Assembly (NCBI RefSeq): GCF_016862455.1
Contig: NZ_BOMZ01000020.1
Location: 1 to 38,239, forward strand
From: Actinoplanes utahensis
GTDB lineage: Bacteria > Actinomycetota > Actinomycetes > Mycobacteriales > Micromonosporaceae
Length of the DNA: 38,239 nucleotides
Direction of reading: 5' to 3'
The notes beneath the pieces are model-generated. The model saw nothing but the letters and a program-made list of their open reading frames with translations. It was not told where the DNA came from and did no database searches. Shown piece after piece: positions 8,001 through 15,844 of this stretch (its first letter is position 1; the number at the start of each line of letters is the position of its first letter). The position numbers and the translations under genes were made by a program.

Positions 8001-8420
8001 GTGGCACAGACGAAGCAGAGCGCGAATCTCACCTGGCTCCTCGACGATCTGATCGAGAGGGTGCCAACCGCGCAGCAGGCGGTGGTGCTGTCGGCTGACG
8101 GGCTGATGCTCGGCGCCTCGGCCGGGCTGGCCCGGGAGGACGCGGAGCACCTGTCGGCGATGGCGGCCGGTTTCCAGAGTTTGGCCAAGGGGGCGAGCCG
8201 GCATTTCGGCGCCGGGCAGGTGCGCCAGACGGTGGTGGAGATGGAGGAGGCCTTCCTCTTCGTCACTGCCGCCGGGCAGGGCGCCTGCCTGGCCGTGCTC
8301 GCCTCCGCCGACGCCGACCTGGGCCTGATCGCCTACGAGATGGCCATGCTGGTGACCCGGGTCGGTCAGACCATGGCCGCCCCGGAACGGTCGGTGCTGA
8401 CGCCGTCCGACGTCTTCTGA
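8001..8420 (+). CDS. cvnB: CvnB-type roadblock/LC7 domain protein
   Basis: A 139-residue single-domain protein of the roadblock/LC7 superfamily, the usual second member of a conservon. The core is visible as LTWLLDDLIERVPTAQQAVV, then LSADGLMLGAS, helices with EHLSAMAAGFQSLAKGAS, and the strand pair VVEMEEAFLFV / GACLAVLAS. In the family these proteins regulate the partner small GTPase (MglB-like) and associate with the sensor kinase. The GTG at 8001 directly follows the TAA of the kinase gene, with GGAGAAGGA at 7985-7993 as ribosome site, so translation is probably coupled. Confidence 0.92.
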   Translation: MAQTKQSANLTWLLDDLIERVPTAQQAVVLSADGLMLGASAGLAREDAEHLSAMAAGFQSLAKGASRHFGAGQVRQTVVEMEEAFLFVTAAGQGACLAVLASADADLGLIAYEMAMLVTRVGQTMAAPERSVLTPSDVF

Positions 8421-8430
8421 GCAGCCGCGT

Positions 8431-8799
8431 GTGACCCCACACGACTGGCTGGATCACGATGCCGGGCCGGTGGTTCGCCCGTACGCGATGACCCAGGGCC
8501 GGGTCGCGCCCGCGGACTGCGATTTCGACCTGGTCGCTTTCGTCGTGGCGACCGTGCCGGACCTGCCGCCCGGGCAGCAGCTGCAACCGGAGCACCATGC
8601 GATCGTGGCCACCGCCTGGGAACCGATCTCGGTGGTCGAGCTGGCCTCTCAGCTCGACCTGTCGATCGGCGTGGTCCGGGTGCTCCTCGGTGATCTACGC
8701 TCAGCGGGTCTGATCTCGCTGTACGAACCCCCGGCTGCCACGCAGCCGCACGACGTCGACGTACTCAAGGCGGTTGTCAATGGACTCCGTGCGCTCTGA
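8431..8799 (+). CDS. cvnC: CvnC-type DUF742 protein
   Basis: A 122-residue DUF742 protein, third member of the conservon. Family features seen are the opening DxDAGPVVRPYAMTQGR, the middle segment LPPGQQLQPEHHAIVATAW, and a winged-helix-like part with ISVVELASQLDLSIGVVRVL ahead of DLRSAGLISLYEP. Its exact biochemical role is not settled in the family; interaction with the other Cvn proteins is reported for Streptomyces. The GTG at 8431 lies 10 bases after the previous stop without a clear ribosome site. The 3' end overlaps the GTPase gene by 20 bp. Confidence 0.9.
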   Translation: MTPHDWLDHDAGPVVRPYAMTQGRVAPADCDFDLVAFVVATVPDLPPGQQLQPEHHAIVATAWEPISVVELASQLDLSIGVVRVLLGDLRSAGLISLYEPPAATQPHDVDVLKAVVNGLRAL

Positions 8800-9379
8800 C
8801 CGCAACGGCGGATCGTCGCGCATTCCCGTCGCTCTGAAGATCCTCATCGCCGGTGGGTTCGGCGCGGGCAAGACCACCATGGTCGGCTCGGTCAGTGAGA
8901 TCCGCCCGTTGCAGACCGAAGAGGTTCTGACCGGCGCGGAGGGCGCGGATGACGTCTCCGGTGTGGAGGGTAAGACCACCACGACGGTGACCATGGACTT
9001 CGGCCGGATCACCATCACCGAGGACCTGCAGCTCTATCTGTTCGGCACGCCGGGGCAGGACCGTTTCTGGTTCCTGTGGGACGAGCTGTCGCAGGGGGCG
9101 CTCGGCGCGGTGGTGCTGGCCGACACCCGGCGGCTGGCCGACTGCTTCCCGTCGATCGACTACTTCGAGCAGCGCGGCACCCCGTTCGTGGTGGCGGTGA
9201 ACTGTTTCGACACCGAGCACCGGTTCGCGCCGGAGGCGGTCGCCCGGGCCCTCGACCTGGACCCCGGTGTGCCGGTCGTGCTGTTCGACGCCCGGGATCA
9301 GGCCGCTGCCCGCAACGTGCTGATCGAGCTGGTGGAGTACGTCGCCCGGCGGCAGATGGCGGCCGCTGCCAGCCGCTGA
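8780..9379 (+). CDS. cvnD: CvnD-type small GTPase
   Basis: A Ras-like ATP/GTP-binding protein of 199 residues, last member of the conservon. The P-loop is GGFGAGKTT (residues 25-33). A switch I region with TTTTVTMDFG follows, the G3 motif is FGTPGQDRFWF, and a G4-like NCFD stands where NKxD is usual. ATG 8780 was chosen; it overlaps the DUF742 gene by 20 bp, the common arrangement, while the frame could also begin at TTG 8774. In the model from Streptomyces, the roadblock protein and kinase control the nucleotide state of this GTPase. No cytochrome P450 gene follows, unlike in some conservons; the next gene is convergent. Confidence 0.92.
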   Translation: MDSVRSDRNGGSSRIPVALKILIAGGFGAGKTTMVGSVSEIRPLQTEEVLTGAEGADDVSGVEGKTTTTVTMDFGRITITEDLQLYLFGTPGQDRFWFLWDELSQGALGAVVLADTRRLADCFPSIDYFEQRGTPFVVAVNCFDTEHRFAPEAVARALDLDPGVPVVLFDARDQAAARNVLIELVEYVARRQMAAAASR

Positions 9380-9590
9380 CGGCGGGCGGGTCCGGACACG
9401 GCGGTTACGCTCTGCCGCGTGCTGGGTGGACGTATCCACGAGCGGCTGCGCGGGTCGCTGAAGGGCCGGGGCGGGCGCGCGGTCCCCGTACCCTCAAGGA
9501 TTTCTCCCGGAGGCAGACCCGGGCCGTCGCCGGGGGGCGTGGTGGGCTGCTCGCCGCCGGGATGCAGACGGCCTCGGAGCGTACGTGTGG

Positions 9591-11330
9591 TCAGGCTCGT
9601 GGGCCTTGTTCCGGCATGACGCAGATCAGCCAGGGGGCGAGGCGGCGGAGGGTCTTCGCCGGGAGCAGGCCGCGGCGAACCAGATCGTCCGGGGACAGGT
9701 ACGGCCCACTCTCGTAGCGGACCGAGGCGATGCGGTGGGCCTCGTACGGGGTGACGCCCGGCAGCCGGGCGATCTCCCGGAGCGGGGCGTGGTTCAGGTC
9801 GATCAGGCCGCCGTCGTCGAAGAGGCGTAGCAGGTCGGGGCGGCCGATACCGGACTGGCGGGCGCCGGCCGGGTCGACCGCGGCGAAGTGGCGGGCCAGG
9901 TCGCGGCGGGCGCGGGCCTCCACGGTGTCGCCAGGGTGGGCGGCCAGGAGCGCGCCGTGCACCGAGGACGTGATCAGGAGCAGCAGGCCCAGGACGACCC
10001 CGACGGCACCCTGGGCGGTGGATTCGACGGAGCCTTCCGGCGCCGGGTCGGTGACGATCAGGGCGAACGCCAGCACGAACGTGCCCAGGTATCCGGCGGC
10101 CGTGGCCCAGTACCGAGCGGAGCGCCGCTGGACCGCGGTCCACGCGAAGTAGAGCCACGAGCCGGACGTGCAGGTCGCCACCGGCAGCACCGCGGCGACC
10201 AGCACCGCGAGCCAGCGGATCCGCTCCCGGCGCGGAGCGAGCAGTTCCCCGGGCAGGGCCCCGGTCGGCCACCCGTGCGGAACGGCCCCCGGCGACCCGG
10301 GTGAGACCGGCGCTCCCGGCGCGGCGTATCCGGTCGGCCATCCCGGCGGAGCCGGCCGAGGCGCCCCGCCCGGCCAACCGGCCGAGGCGGGCGAATACGC
10401 CGGCACCACGACCGGCATTGGATCATCCGGAGGCGGTGGTGCGGCCAAAGGCGGTGGTGAACCCGCAAGCAGTGGTGAAGCCGGAGACGGGAACACGGTA
10501 GTGGAAGGTGGCGCCGTAGAAGACGGTGACGCGGCGCCGGAGGGCGGGCCGCCGCCCAGAGGCTCGTTGCGCAGGATACGGCGGTGGATCTCCTGGAGGC
10601 GTTCGCCGGGTTCGGCGCCCAGCTCGTCCAGGAAGAACTCCCGGGCATCGCGGAACACCGCCAGCGCCTCGGCCTGCCGGCCGCTGCGGTAGAGGGCGAT
10701 CATCAGCTGGGCCCGCAGACCCTCCCGGAGCGGGTACTCCTCCACCAGGTGGGACAGCTCGGAGACCAGGCCGGCGAAACCGCCGCGGGAGAGTTCGATC
10801 TCCGCCCACAGCTCCCAGGCGCTGGCGTGCTCCTCGGTCAGACGGTTGCGGGCGGCGTCGAAGACCGGGCCGGTCAGTCCGCCGAGCGCGTCGCCGTACC
10901 AGAGGTCGAGGGCGGACCGGGCCATGCCGGCGGCCTCCTCGAGGCGGCCGGCCCGGCGGGACGTGTCGGCGCGGGCCAGCCCGTTGCGGAAGTCCTCGAT
11001 GTCGAGCGACCCGGCCCGTAGCAGATAGCCGCCGTCGGTCAGGGCCAGCAACTCGCCCGGGGTGCGCGGGGACCGGTCGGGGTCGAGGATCCGGCGCAGA
11101 CCGGCGACGTACTTCTGGACGACGTTCGCCCCGTTCTCCGGCGGCTCGTCACCCCAGACGGCGTCGACGATGCGGTGGGTGGGGACCGGCTTGCCGAGGT
11201 GCAGGAGCAGGACGGCGAGGACGGCGCGCTGTTTCGCCGGGCCCAGATCGAGCTGCCGTCCGCTCCGGAAGGCACGCACGGCGCCGAGCATCTCGAACCG
11301 CGGCGAGTCGGCAGCCGGGCGGTCCGTCAC
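9591..11330 (-). CDS. SARP-type regulator fused to membrane helices and a helix-hairpin-helix domain
   Basis: The N-terminus is a SARP/AfsR DNA-binding winged helix (residues about 10-105, with LDLGPAKQRAVLAVLLLHLG and VDAVWGDEPP), followed by a bacterial transcriptional activator domain of TPR-like helices (about 110-260). A Pro/Gly/Ala-rich linker runs to about 385, then three or four hydrophobic helices (about 395-490). The C-terminus (about 510-575) reads INHAPLR-type helix-hairpin-helix: LIDLNHAPLREIARLPGVTP and a second half with SPDDLVRRGLLP. SARPs activate transcription at direct repeats; fusion to a membrane block and a ComEA-like HhH is unusual. GTG 11330 was chosen because GGGGG lies upstream and the SARP fold begins soon after; an in-frame upstream start at 11453 would add 41 low-complexity residues. 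Target genes are unknown. It is divergent from the lipoprotein gene at 11532. Confidence 0.8.
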   Translation of the reverse strand: MTDRPAADSPRFEMLGAVRAFRSGRQLDLGPAKQRAVLAVLLLHLGKPVPTHRIVDAVWGDEPPENGANVVQKYVAGLRRILDPDRSPRTPGELLALTDGGYLLRAGSLDIEDFRNGLARADTSRRAGRLEEAAGMARSALDLWYGDALGGLTGPVFDAARNRLTEEHASAWELWAEIELSRGGFAGLVSELSHLVEEYPLREGLRAQLMIALYRSGRQAEALAVFRDAREFFLDELGAEPGERLQEIHRRILRNEPLGGGPPSGAASPSSTAPPSTTVFPSPASPLLAGSPPPLAAPPPPDDPMPVVVPAYSPASAGWPGGAPRPAPPGWPTGYAAPGAPVSPGSPGAVPHGWPTGALPGELLAPRRERIRWLAVLVAAVLPVATCTSGSWLYFAWTAVQRRSARYWATAAGYLGTFVLAFALIVTDPAPEGSVESTAQGAVGVVLGLLLLITSSVHGALLAAHPGDTVEARARRDLARHFAAVDPAGARQSGIGRPDLLRLFDDGGLIDLNHAPLREIARLPGVTPYEAHRIASVRYESGPYLSPDDLVRRGLLPAKTLRRLAPWLICVMPEQGPRA

Positions 11331-11531
11331 CCCGCACACCCCCTGTTGACCAGCAGTTTCCTCGACGGCAGTGACGGCGGCAGCGGAACCGCAGCCGACC
11401 GCAGCATAGCCGCAGCGTATCGGCAGCCGTCTACCGGAGGCTGCTGGCGGCAAAGCAGTGAAGGCGACGGCGAGCCCCGGACGAGGCGCGCGTCAATCCA
11501 TGACAAAAGCCCCGTGAAAGAAGACGAAGCG

Positions 11532-12308
11532 ATGAGCGTACGAATGAAGACCCTGGGTGTTGTGATGATCGCCGGTTTCGCGCTGGCCGCCTGCGGAACG
11601 GTCGACGCCGTGCAGGAGACCGTGGAGACCGTCTCGGTCTCGGCCAAGCTGGCGCAGGGGGTGCCGACCCCGAAGACCCCGGCGTTCCACTACACCGTGA
11701 AGGGTGGCGTGCAGCCGTTCTCCGGCGTGGTGGACGGCCCGAATCAGGCGACCACCGCGGCGTTCGCCGACAAGGACCCGGACGGGTTCACCATGTCGAT
11801 GACGTTCCTGGTGGTCGGGAGCGACTCGTGGACGAAGATCTCGTTCAGCGGCGCGCCGGCCGGTGCGGACCTGCCGAAGCTGCCGAAGCAGTGGATGAAG
11901 CTGGACAAGTCCAAGCTGCCCGCCGACCTGGCGGGGGATCTGGAGTTCTCCGGAAAGTCCGACCCGGGGTACGTCAGCAACCTGCTGGTGGCTGCCGCGG
12001 ACCTGAAGGAGACCGGCCCGAACGCGTACGCCGGAACCACCGACCTGACCAGGTCGACGGAGGCGGAGATCGTCGACGCGGCGACGCTGACCGCGCTGGG
12101 GGAGAAGGCGAAGACCGTACCCCTGGAGGTGTCCGTGGACTCCGAGGGCCGGATCGCGAAGGCCGTCGTCCGGATCCCGGCGGCCGGCAAGGCGAAGGCC
12201 GCCACCTATGAGGTCGTCTACGACCGGTACGGCAGCGCCGCGCCGTTGACGGCTCCGGCCGGCGGCGTGGCGGCCCCGGCGGCGGTGTACCAGATGTTCA
12301 ACAGCTGA
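11532..12308 (+). CDS. Secreted lipoprotein, LppX/LprAFG-like
   Basis: A 258-residue exported lipoprotein. ATG 11532 gives a short basic n-region (MSVRMK), a hydrophobic core and the lipobox LAAC with Cys21, followed by GTVDAVQ. The mature part shows the pattern of the LppX/LprAFG family: an early FHYTVKGG strand, alternating strands and helices, KLPKQWMKLDKSKLP, then YAGTTDLTRSTEAEIVDA and a final TYEVVYDRYG strand. Family members hold lipids or lipoglycans in a hydrophobic cavity outside the membrane; whether this one does is inference. Upstream is the divergent SARP gene. The ribosome site is weak (GAAAGAAG about 15 bases upstream). A hairpin at 12321-12355 follows. Confidence 0.8.
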   Translation: MSVRMKTLGVVMIAGFALAACGTVDAVQETVETVSVSAKLAQGVPTPKTPAFHYTVKGGVQPFSGVVDGPNQATTAAFADKDPDGFTMSMTFLVVGSDSWTKISFSGAPAGADLPKLPKQWMKLDKSKLPADLAGDLEFSGKSDPGYVSNLLVAAADLKETGPNAYAGTTDLTRSTEAEIVDAATLTALGEKAKTVPLEVSVDSEGRIAKAVVRIPAAGKAKAATYEVVYDRYGSAAPLTAPAGGVAAPAAVYQMFNS

Positions 12309-12320
12309 CCGGGGGGCCGG

Positions 12321-12355
12321 CGGCATCGTGGGTGGCACGGGGGCCCGCGATGCCG
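12321..12355 (+). terminator. Hairpin terminator after the lipoprotein gene
   Basis: Arms CGGCATCGTGGG (12321-12332) and CCCGCGATGCCG (12344-12355) pair over 12 positions with one G-U, leaving an 11-base loop, just after the stop at 12308. There is no U tract. Confidence 0.6.
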
Positions 12356-12404
12356 TCGTGCTGTGCTGCCGTGCGAACCGGCGGTTCTGTGATGGGATCG
12401 CACC

Positions 12405-13457
12405 ATGGGTTCGAGCCATGAGTACGTCTTCGTCGGTTGCTACACCGGGGACAAGGGAGGTGATGGGGACGGCATCACGCTGTTGCGGCGTGATCCGGCG
12501 ACCGGGGATCTGACCCGGCTGGGTCTGGCCGCGCGCACCCCGTCGCCCTCGTTCCTGGCGCAACATCCCACCCTCGCGGTCCTGTACGCGGTGAACGAAC
12601 TGGATCAGGGCACGGTCTCCGCCTTCTCGGTGGCGCCGGACTGCTCGCTGATCCCGCTGGCGGTGCGCCCGACCGGTGGGTCGGACCCGTGCCATCTGGC
12701 CGTCACCCCCGACGGCCGCCACCTGGTCGCGGCGAACTATTCGAGCGGGTCGGTCTCGGTGTTCCCGCTCGACGCGGACGGCGCTCCGGGTGACCGCACC
12801 GATCTGCTCACCCTCACGGGCAAGGGCCCGGACGCGGAGCGTCAGGAGGGGCCGCACGCTCACCAGGTGGTGCCGGAGCGCAACGGCGCCGACGTGCTGA
12901 TCTCCGACCTGGGGTCGGACCGGGTGTGGCGGTCCCGGCTGGACCCGAACACCGGCCGTCTCGGGCTGCCGGACGTCGCCGTCGAGGCACGGCCGGGCAC
13001 CGGACCGCGTCATCTGCTGCGGGCGGCGGACGGCGCGCTGCTGCTCGTCGGCGAGCTGTCCGGGAACCTCGGCTGGTTCCGGCCGGCCGGTGGCCCGGCG
13101 CTCGAGCAGGTCGGTGAGACGGGGTCGAGCACGTCGCCGGGCCAGGTCTACCCGTCGGAGATCGTGATGGGCCGGGACGGCAGGTTCGTCTATGTGGCGA
13201 ACCGGGGGCCGGACACCGTCTCGGTGTTCGCCTGGGACGGCGAGAACGCCACGCTGATCGCCGAGGTGCCCACCGGCGGGGTGTGGCCGAGGCACATGGT
13301 CCTGCTCGGCGATCACCTCTATGTAACCAATCAACGTTCGCAGAACGTGACCGTTTTCCGTATCGACAGGGAGACCGGAATTCCCGCCCCGCAAGGGGAG
13401 CCGACTGGCGAGCCGACACCGACGTGCCTGCTCCGCTGGAATCCGCCGATTATCTGA
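12405..13457 (+). CDS. Lactonase-family seven-bladed beta-propeller protein
   Basis: A 350-residue protein of the lactonase / 6-phosphogluconolactonase-like propeller family (Pgl type), close to the usual length. Blade signatures include YVFVGCYTG at the N-terminus, PSFLAQHPTLAVLYAVNE, GGSDPCHLAVTPDGRHLVAANY, GPHAHQVVPERNGADVLISD, GTGPRHLLRAADG, PSEIVMGRDGRFVYVANRG and GVWPRHMVLLGDHLYVTNQ. The recurrent His and Arg residues (PCHL, HAHQ, PRHL, PRHM) are typical of the family. The substrate may be a sugar lactone, but many members are uncharacterised. No signal peptide, so cytoplasmic. ATG 12405 has no ribosome site; it may start near the mRNA 5' end. It is followed by a 176-bp gap and is probably a single-gene unit. 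Confidence 0.88.
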   Translation: MGSSHEYVFVGCYTGDKGGDGDGITLLRRDPATGDLTRLGLAARTPSPSFLAQHPTLAVLYAVNELDQGTVSAFSVAPDCSLIPLAVRPTGGSDPCHLAVTPDGRHLVAANYSSGSVSVFPLDADGAPGDRTDLLTLTGKGPDAERQEGPHAHQVVPERNGADVLISDLGSDRVWRSRLDPNTGRLGLPDVAVEARPGTGPRHLLRAADGALLLVGELSGNLGWFRPAGGPALEQVGETGSSTSPGQVYPSEIVMGRDGRFVYVANRGPDTVSVFAWDGENATLIAEVPTGGVWPRHMVLLGDHLYVTNQRSQNVTVFRIDRETGIPAPQGEPTGEPTPTCLLRWNPPII

Positions 13458-13602
13458 CCTGAACGAAGATCGGACACTGCGGTGCGTCGGTTACGAAGCG
13501 CATCAAACCCGGCGCGCCGCAGGTCGTTCGTCGTACCGATCGAGACGGCGTCATCACGCTCTGTGCTTTCCAGATCGGGAAACGCCAATCTGAGTAATTT
13601 TC

Positions 13603-13633
13603 GTCCGAACGTATATGGCATTCAGCTTCGGAC
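13603..13633 (+). promoter_or_regulatory. Inverted repeat around an AT-rich box upstream of the VWA gene
   Basis: GTCCGAA (13603-13609) and TTCGGAC (13627-13633) form a 7-bp inverted repeat enclosing GTATATGGCAT. A second AT-rich box, TATAGAT (13642-13648), lies just before GTG 13652. Either could be a -10 element and the repeat an operator. The local base composition is clearly lower in GC than the genes. Confidence 0.35.
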
Positions 13634-13651
13634 ATGCGCACTATAGATCGC

Positions 13652-15427
13652 GTGTCTGGCCGCCATCGTAGAAACTTCAACTCCAAGGGAGCGAGCGTCG
13701 TCGGAGGTGCGATGGCGTTAGTCGTCGTCATCGCGGGGACGTACGTCGGTTATCAGCAACTCTCCGACTCCGCTTGCACCGGTTCGGTGACCCTGACCGT
13801 CGCCGCCTCCCCCGAGATCGCCCCCGCCGTCGAGACGGTCGCCGCCAAGTGGCGCCAGGACGGTGCGGCGGTCGACGGCACGTGCGTCGCCGTCGCCGTC
13901 GCCAAGGAGACCTCGTCGACGATCGCCGGGGCGGTCGCCCGCGACCACTCCGTCGGCCTCGTCGGGCTGAACAACGCGCCCGACGCGGTGCAGGTGCCCG
14001 ACGTCTGGCTCCCGGACTCGGCGACCTGGCTCCAGCGCCTGCAGACCGAGGCGGCCGGTTTCCTGCCGAGCACCGTGACGTCGGTGGCGCAGAGCCCGCT
14101 GGTCCTGGCCGCGCCGGAGCCGCTCGCGGAGAAGAAGCTGGGCTGGCCGAACACCAGGGTCGGCTGGAACGCGCTGATGGCCAACTTCCAGGACAAGGAG
14201 CCGCTGACGGTCGGCATCATGAACCCGACCGTCGACTCCACCGGTCTCGGCAGCCTGCTGGCGATCAGCAAGTCGGTCGGCAACGAGTCGCAGGCCGCGG
14301 CCCAGGCCAAGACGCGGGCGCTGACGCTCCTCGCGGAGAACAAGTTCGCCCTGCGTGACGAGCTGATGGCCGGGTTCCCCAAGTCGCCCGCCGACATCGG
14401 CAGCCCCGACTCGGTGAGCCTCGCGCCGGTCTCCGAGCAGGACGTGGTGGCGTACAACGCCGAGCGCCCGGCCGTGAAGCTCAGCGCGATCTACCTGGAA
14501 CCGGCTCCCGCGCCGCTCGACTACCCGTTCACCGTCATGCCGCAGGTGGTCGACTCGCAGAAGTCGGCCGCCGCCAAGGGCCTGCTGGAGCGGCTTCTCG
14601 CGGCCGATTCCAAGGACGTGCTCGCCTCGGCCGGCCTGCGGTCCCCGGACGGCACCTACGGCGCCAGCTTCGCGGCCCCGATGGGCGCCCCCACGGCCTC
14701 CCCGGCGGTCACCGCCACCTCGACGAAGTCGGCGAACGGCGGCACGGCGGCCGGCGCCGAGTCCGGCGCGGCCCTGAGCGCGGTGGTCGGCAGCTGGATC
14801 GCCATCACCACCCCCGGCCGGGCCCTCACCGTGTTCGACACGTCCGGCTCGATGCTGAAGCCGGTGCCGACCGCCAACAACGCGACGCGTGCCCAGGTCA
14901 CCCAGGCCGCGGCCCGGACCGGGCTGGGGCTGTTCAGTGAGAAGTGGTCGGTCGGCGTGTGGCGGTTCTCCACCGAGGAGGACGGCGCGCTGCCCTACAA
15001 GAGCCTCGTGGACATCAGCTCGCTGAGCAACTCGCGGCCCAAGCTCGAGGCGTCGATCGGCGATCTGACGCCGAACAAGGATGGTGGCACCGGTCTCTAC
15101 GACACGCTGCTCGCCGCGCACAAGCACGTCCTCAAGGGGTGGACCAGCTCCAAGATCAACTCGGTGATCCTCTTCACCGACGGTGAGAACTCCTTCTTGG
15201 GCGGCCTGACCCGGCCGGAGTTCCTGGCCAAGTTCAAGAACCAGCTGGACGCGACCAAGCCGGTCCGGATCATCCTGATCGGCATCGGCAACGAGGTCAG
15301 CAAGGACGAGCTCAAGGCGATCCAGAAGGTCGACCCGAAGAACGTCGGCGTCTTCATCGCCGAGGACCCGACCAAGATCACCAGCATTTTCGCCCAGGCG
15401 ATCGGCTCGCGTACCGGCGTCCAGTAA
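13652..15427 (+). CDS. Membrane-anchored solute-binding plus von Willebrand factor A protein
   Basis: A 591-residue extracytoplasmic protein. After a basic N-terminus (MSGRHRRN) comes a signal anchor (about residues 17-33). A periplasmic-binding-type domain follows (about 45-330), with SVTLTVAASPEIAPAVE, a long central domain with GIMNPTVDSTGLGSLLA, and LDYPFTVMPQVVD. After a Ser/Thr/Ala linker comes a VWA domain (about 385-590) with an intact MIDAS: DTSGS (Asp396), DGGTGLYD and LFTDGEN. Similar two-domain proteins occur in actinomycetes and are thought to bind ligands or partners at the surface; the ligand is unknown here. GTG 13652 was preferred over ATG 13634 because it begins the basic n-region seen in relatives; neither has a ribosome site. 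A hairpin terminator follows at 15447. Confidence 0.82.
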   Translation: MSGRHRRNFNSKGASVVGGAMALVVVIAGTYVGYQQLSDSACTGSVTLTVAASPEIAPAVETVAAKWRQDGAAVDGTCVAVAVAKETSSTIAGAVARDHSVGLVGLNNAPDAVQVPDVWLPDSATWLQRLQTEAAGFLPSTVTSVAQSPLVLAAPEPLAEKKLGWPNTRVGWNALMANFQDKEPLTVGIMNPTVDSTGLGSLLAISKSVGNESQAAAQAKTRALTLLAENKFALRDELMAGFPKSPADIGSPDSVSLAPVSEQDVVAYNAERPAVKLSAIYLEPAPAPLDYPFTVMPQVVDSQKSAAAKGLLERLLAADSKDVLASAGLRSPDGTYGASFAAPMGAPTASPAVTATSTKSANGGTAAGAESGAALSAVVGSWIAITTPGRALTVFDTSGSMLKPVPTANNATRAQVTQAAARTGLGLFSEKWSVGVWRFSTEEDGALPYKSLVDISSLSNSRPKLEASIGDLTPNKDGGTGLYDTLLAAHKHVLKGWTSSKINSVILFTDGENSFLGGLTRPEFLAKFKNQLDATKPVRIILIGIGNEVSKDELKAIQKVDPKNVGVFIAEDPTKITSIFAQAIGSRTGVQ

Positions 15428-15446
15428 CCGCGACCACCAGGCACAC

Positions 15447-15479
15447 GCGGCCGCCGCCCCGGAACGGGACGGCGGCCGC
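15447..15479 (+). terminator. GC-rich hairpin terminator after the VWA gene
   Basis: GCGGCCGCCG (15447-15456) and CGGCGGCCGC (15470-15479) form a perfect 10-bp stem with a 13-base loop, 20 bases after the stop, followed by GCCTTTCCCC. Confidence 0.75.
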
Positions 15480-15841
15480 CGCCTTTCCCCCGCCAGGCGA
15501 CGGCTCACGGTCTCCGCCGAGCCACCGGTCCGTCCGTTTTTCAGCGGTACGCCCCGCGCGCCCCCGATCCTCGCAAGACGCTTCCCCCGGGTCCCGTCGT
15601 TCAGGCGGAGGTGCCGGTCGGTCAGCGTGTGGAGTTCGGCTGTTACGCGAGTCTCGGCTCACCACGCGGCCGTGGCCGTCAGGCCCGCGGAGGCGCCGGT
15701 TGATCACCGTGTGGGGGTCGGCTGTTACGCGAGCCTCGACTCACCACGCCGGCCGTGGCCGTCAGGCCCGCGCGGAGGCGCCGGTCGATCGGTGTGTGGG
15801 GTTCGGCCGTTGTGCGAGCCTCGACATGCCGGCCGTGGCCG
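15480..15841. other. Gene-free stretch between convergent genes
   Basis: Apart from the terminator at 15447-15479 and the three-copy repeat from 15601 on, I see no gene here. Long frames on the plus strand are read through the repeats and lack a plausible start. Confidence 0.5.
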
Positions 15842-15844
15842 TCA
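15601..15844. repeat. Degenerate ~80-bp tandem repeat, three copies
   Basis: Three units begin at TCAGGC near 15601, 15679 and 15762, and the same TCAGGCCCGC recurs at 15842, where it is the stop codon and last codons of the ROK gene on the minus strand. Each unit holds GGAGGCGCCGGT, a GTGTGGGGTTCGGCTGTTACGCG-like block (here split: GTGTGGGG then TCGGCTGTTACG) and GCCGTGGCCG. The array abuts the 3' end of the ROK gene and may have arisen by repeated duplication of it. Confidence 0.85.

Noticed and set aside
5670..8204. Very long open frame on the minus strand opposite the conservon kinase
   Set aside because: It mirrors a well-supported kinase with recognisable domains; the translation is Arg/His/Gly-rich without motifs, typical of an antisense shadow in high-GC DNA.
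9380..9590. Small plus-strand frame between the GTPase and SARP genes
   Set aside because: Short, GC-driven, with no ribosome site and no family features; this 211-bp gap shows nothing else, not even a clear terminator.
13718..15508. 596-codon minus frame opposite the VWA gene
   Set aside because: No motifs and skewed composition; the plus strand carries an intact MIDAS and signal anchor.
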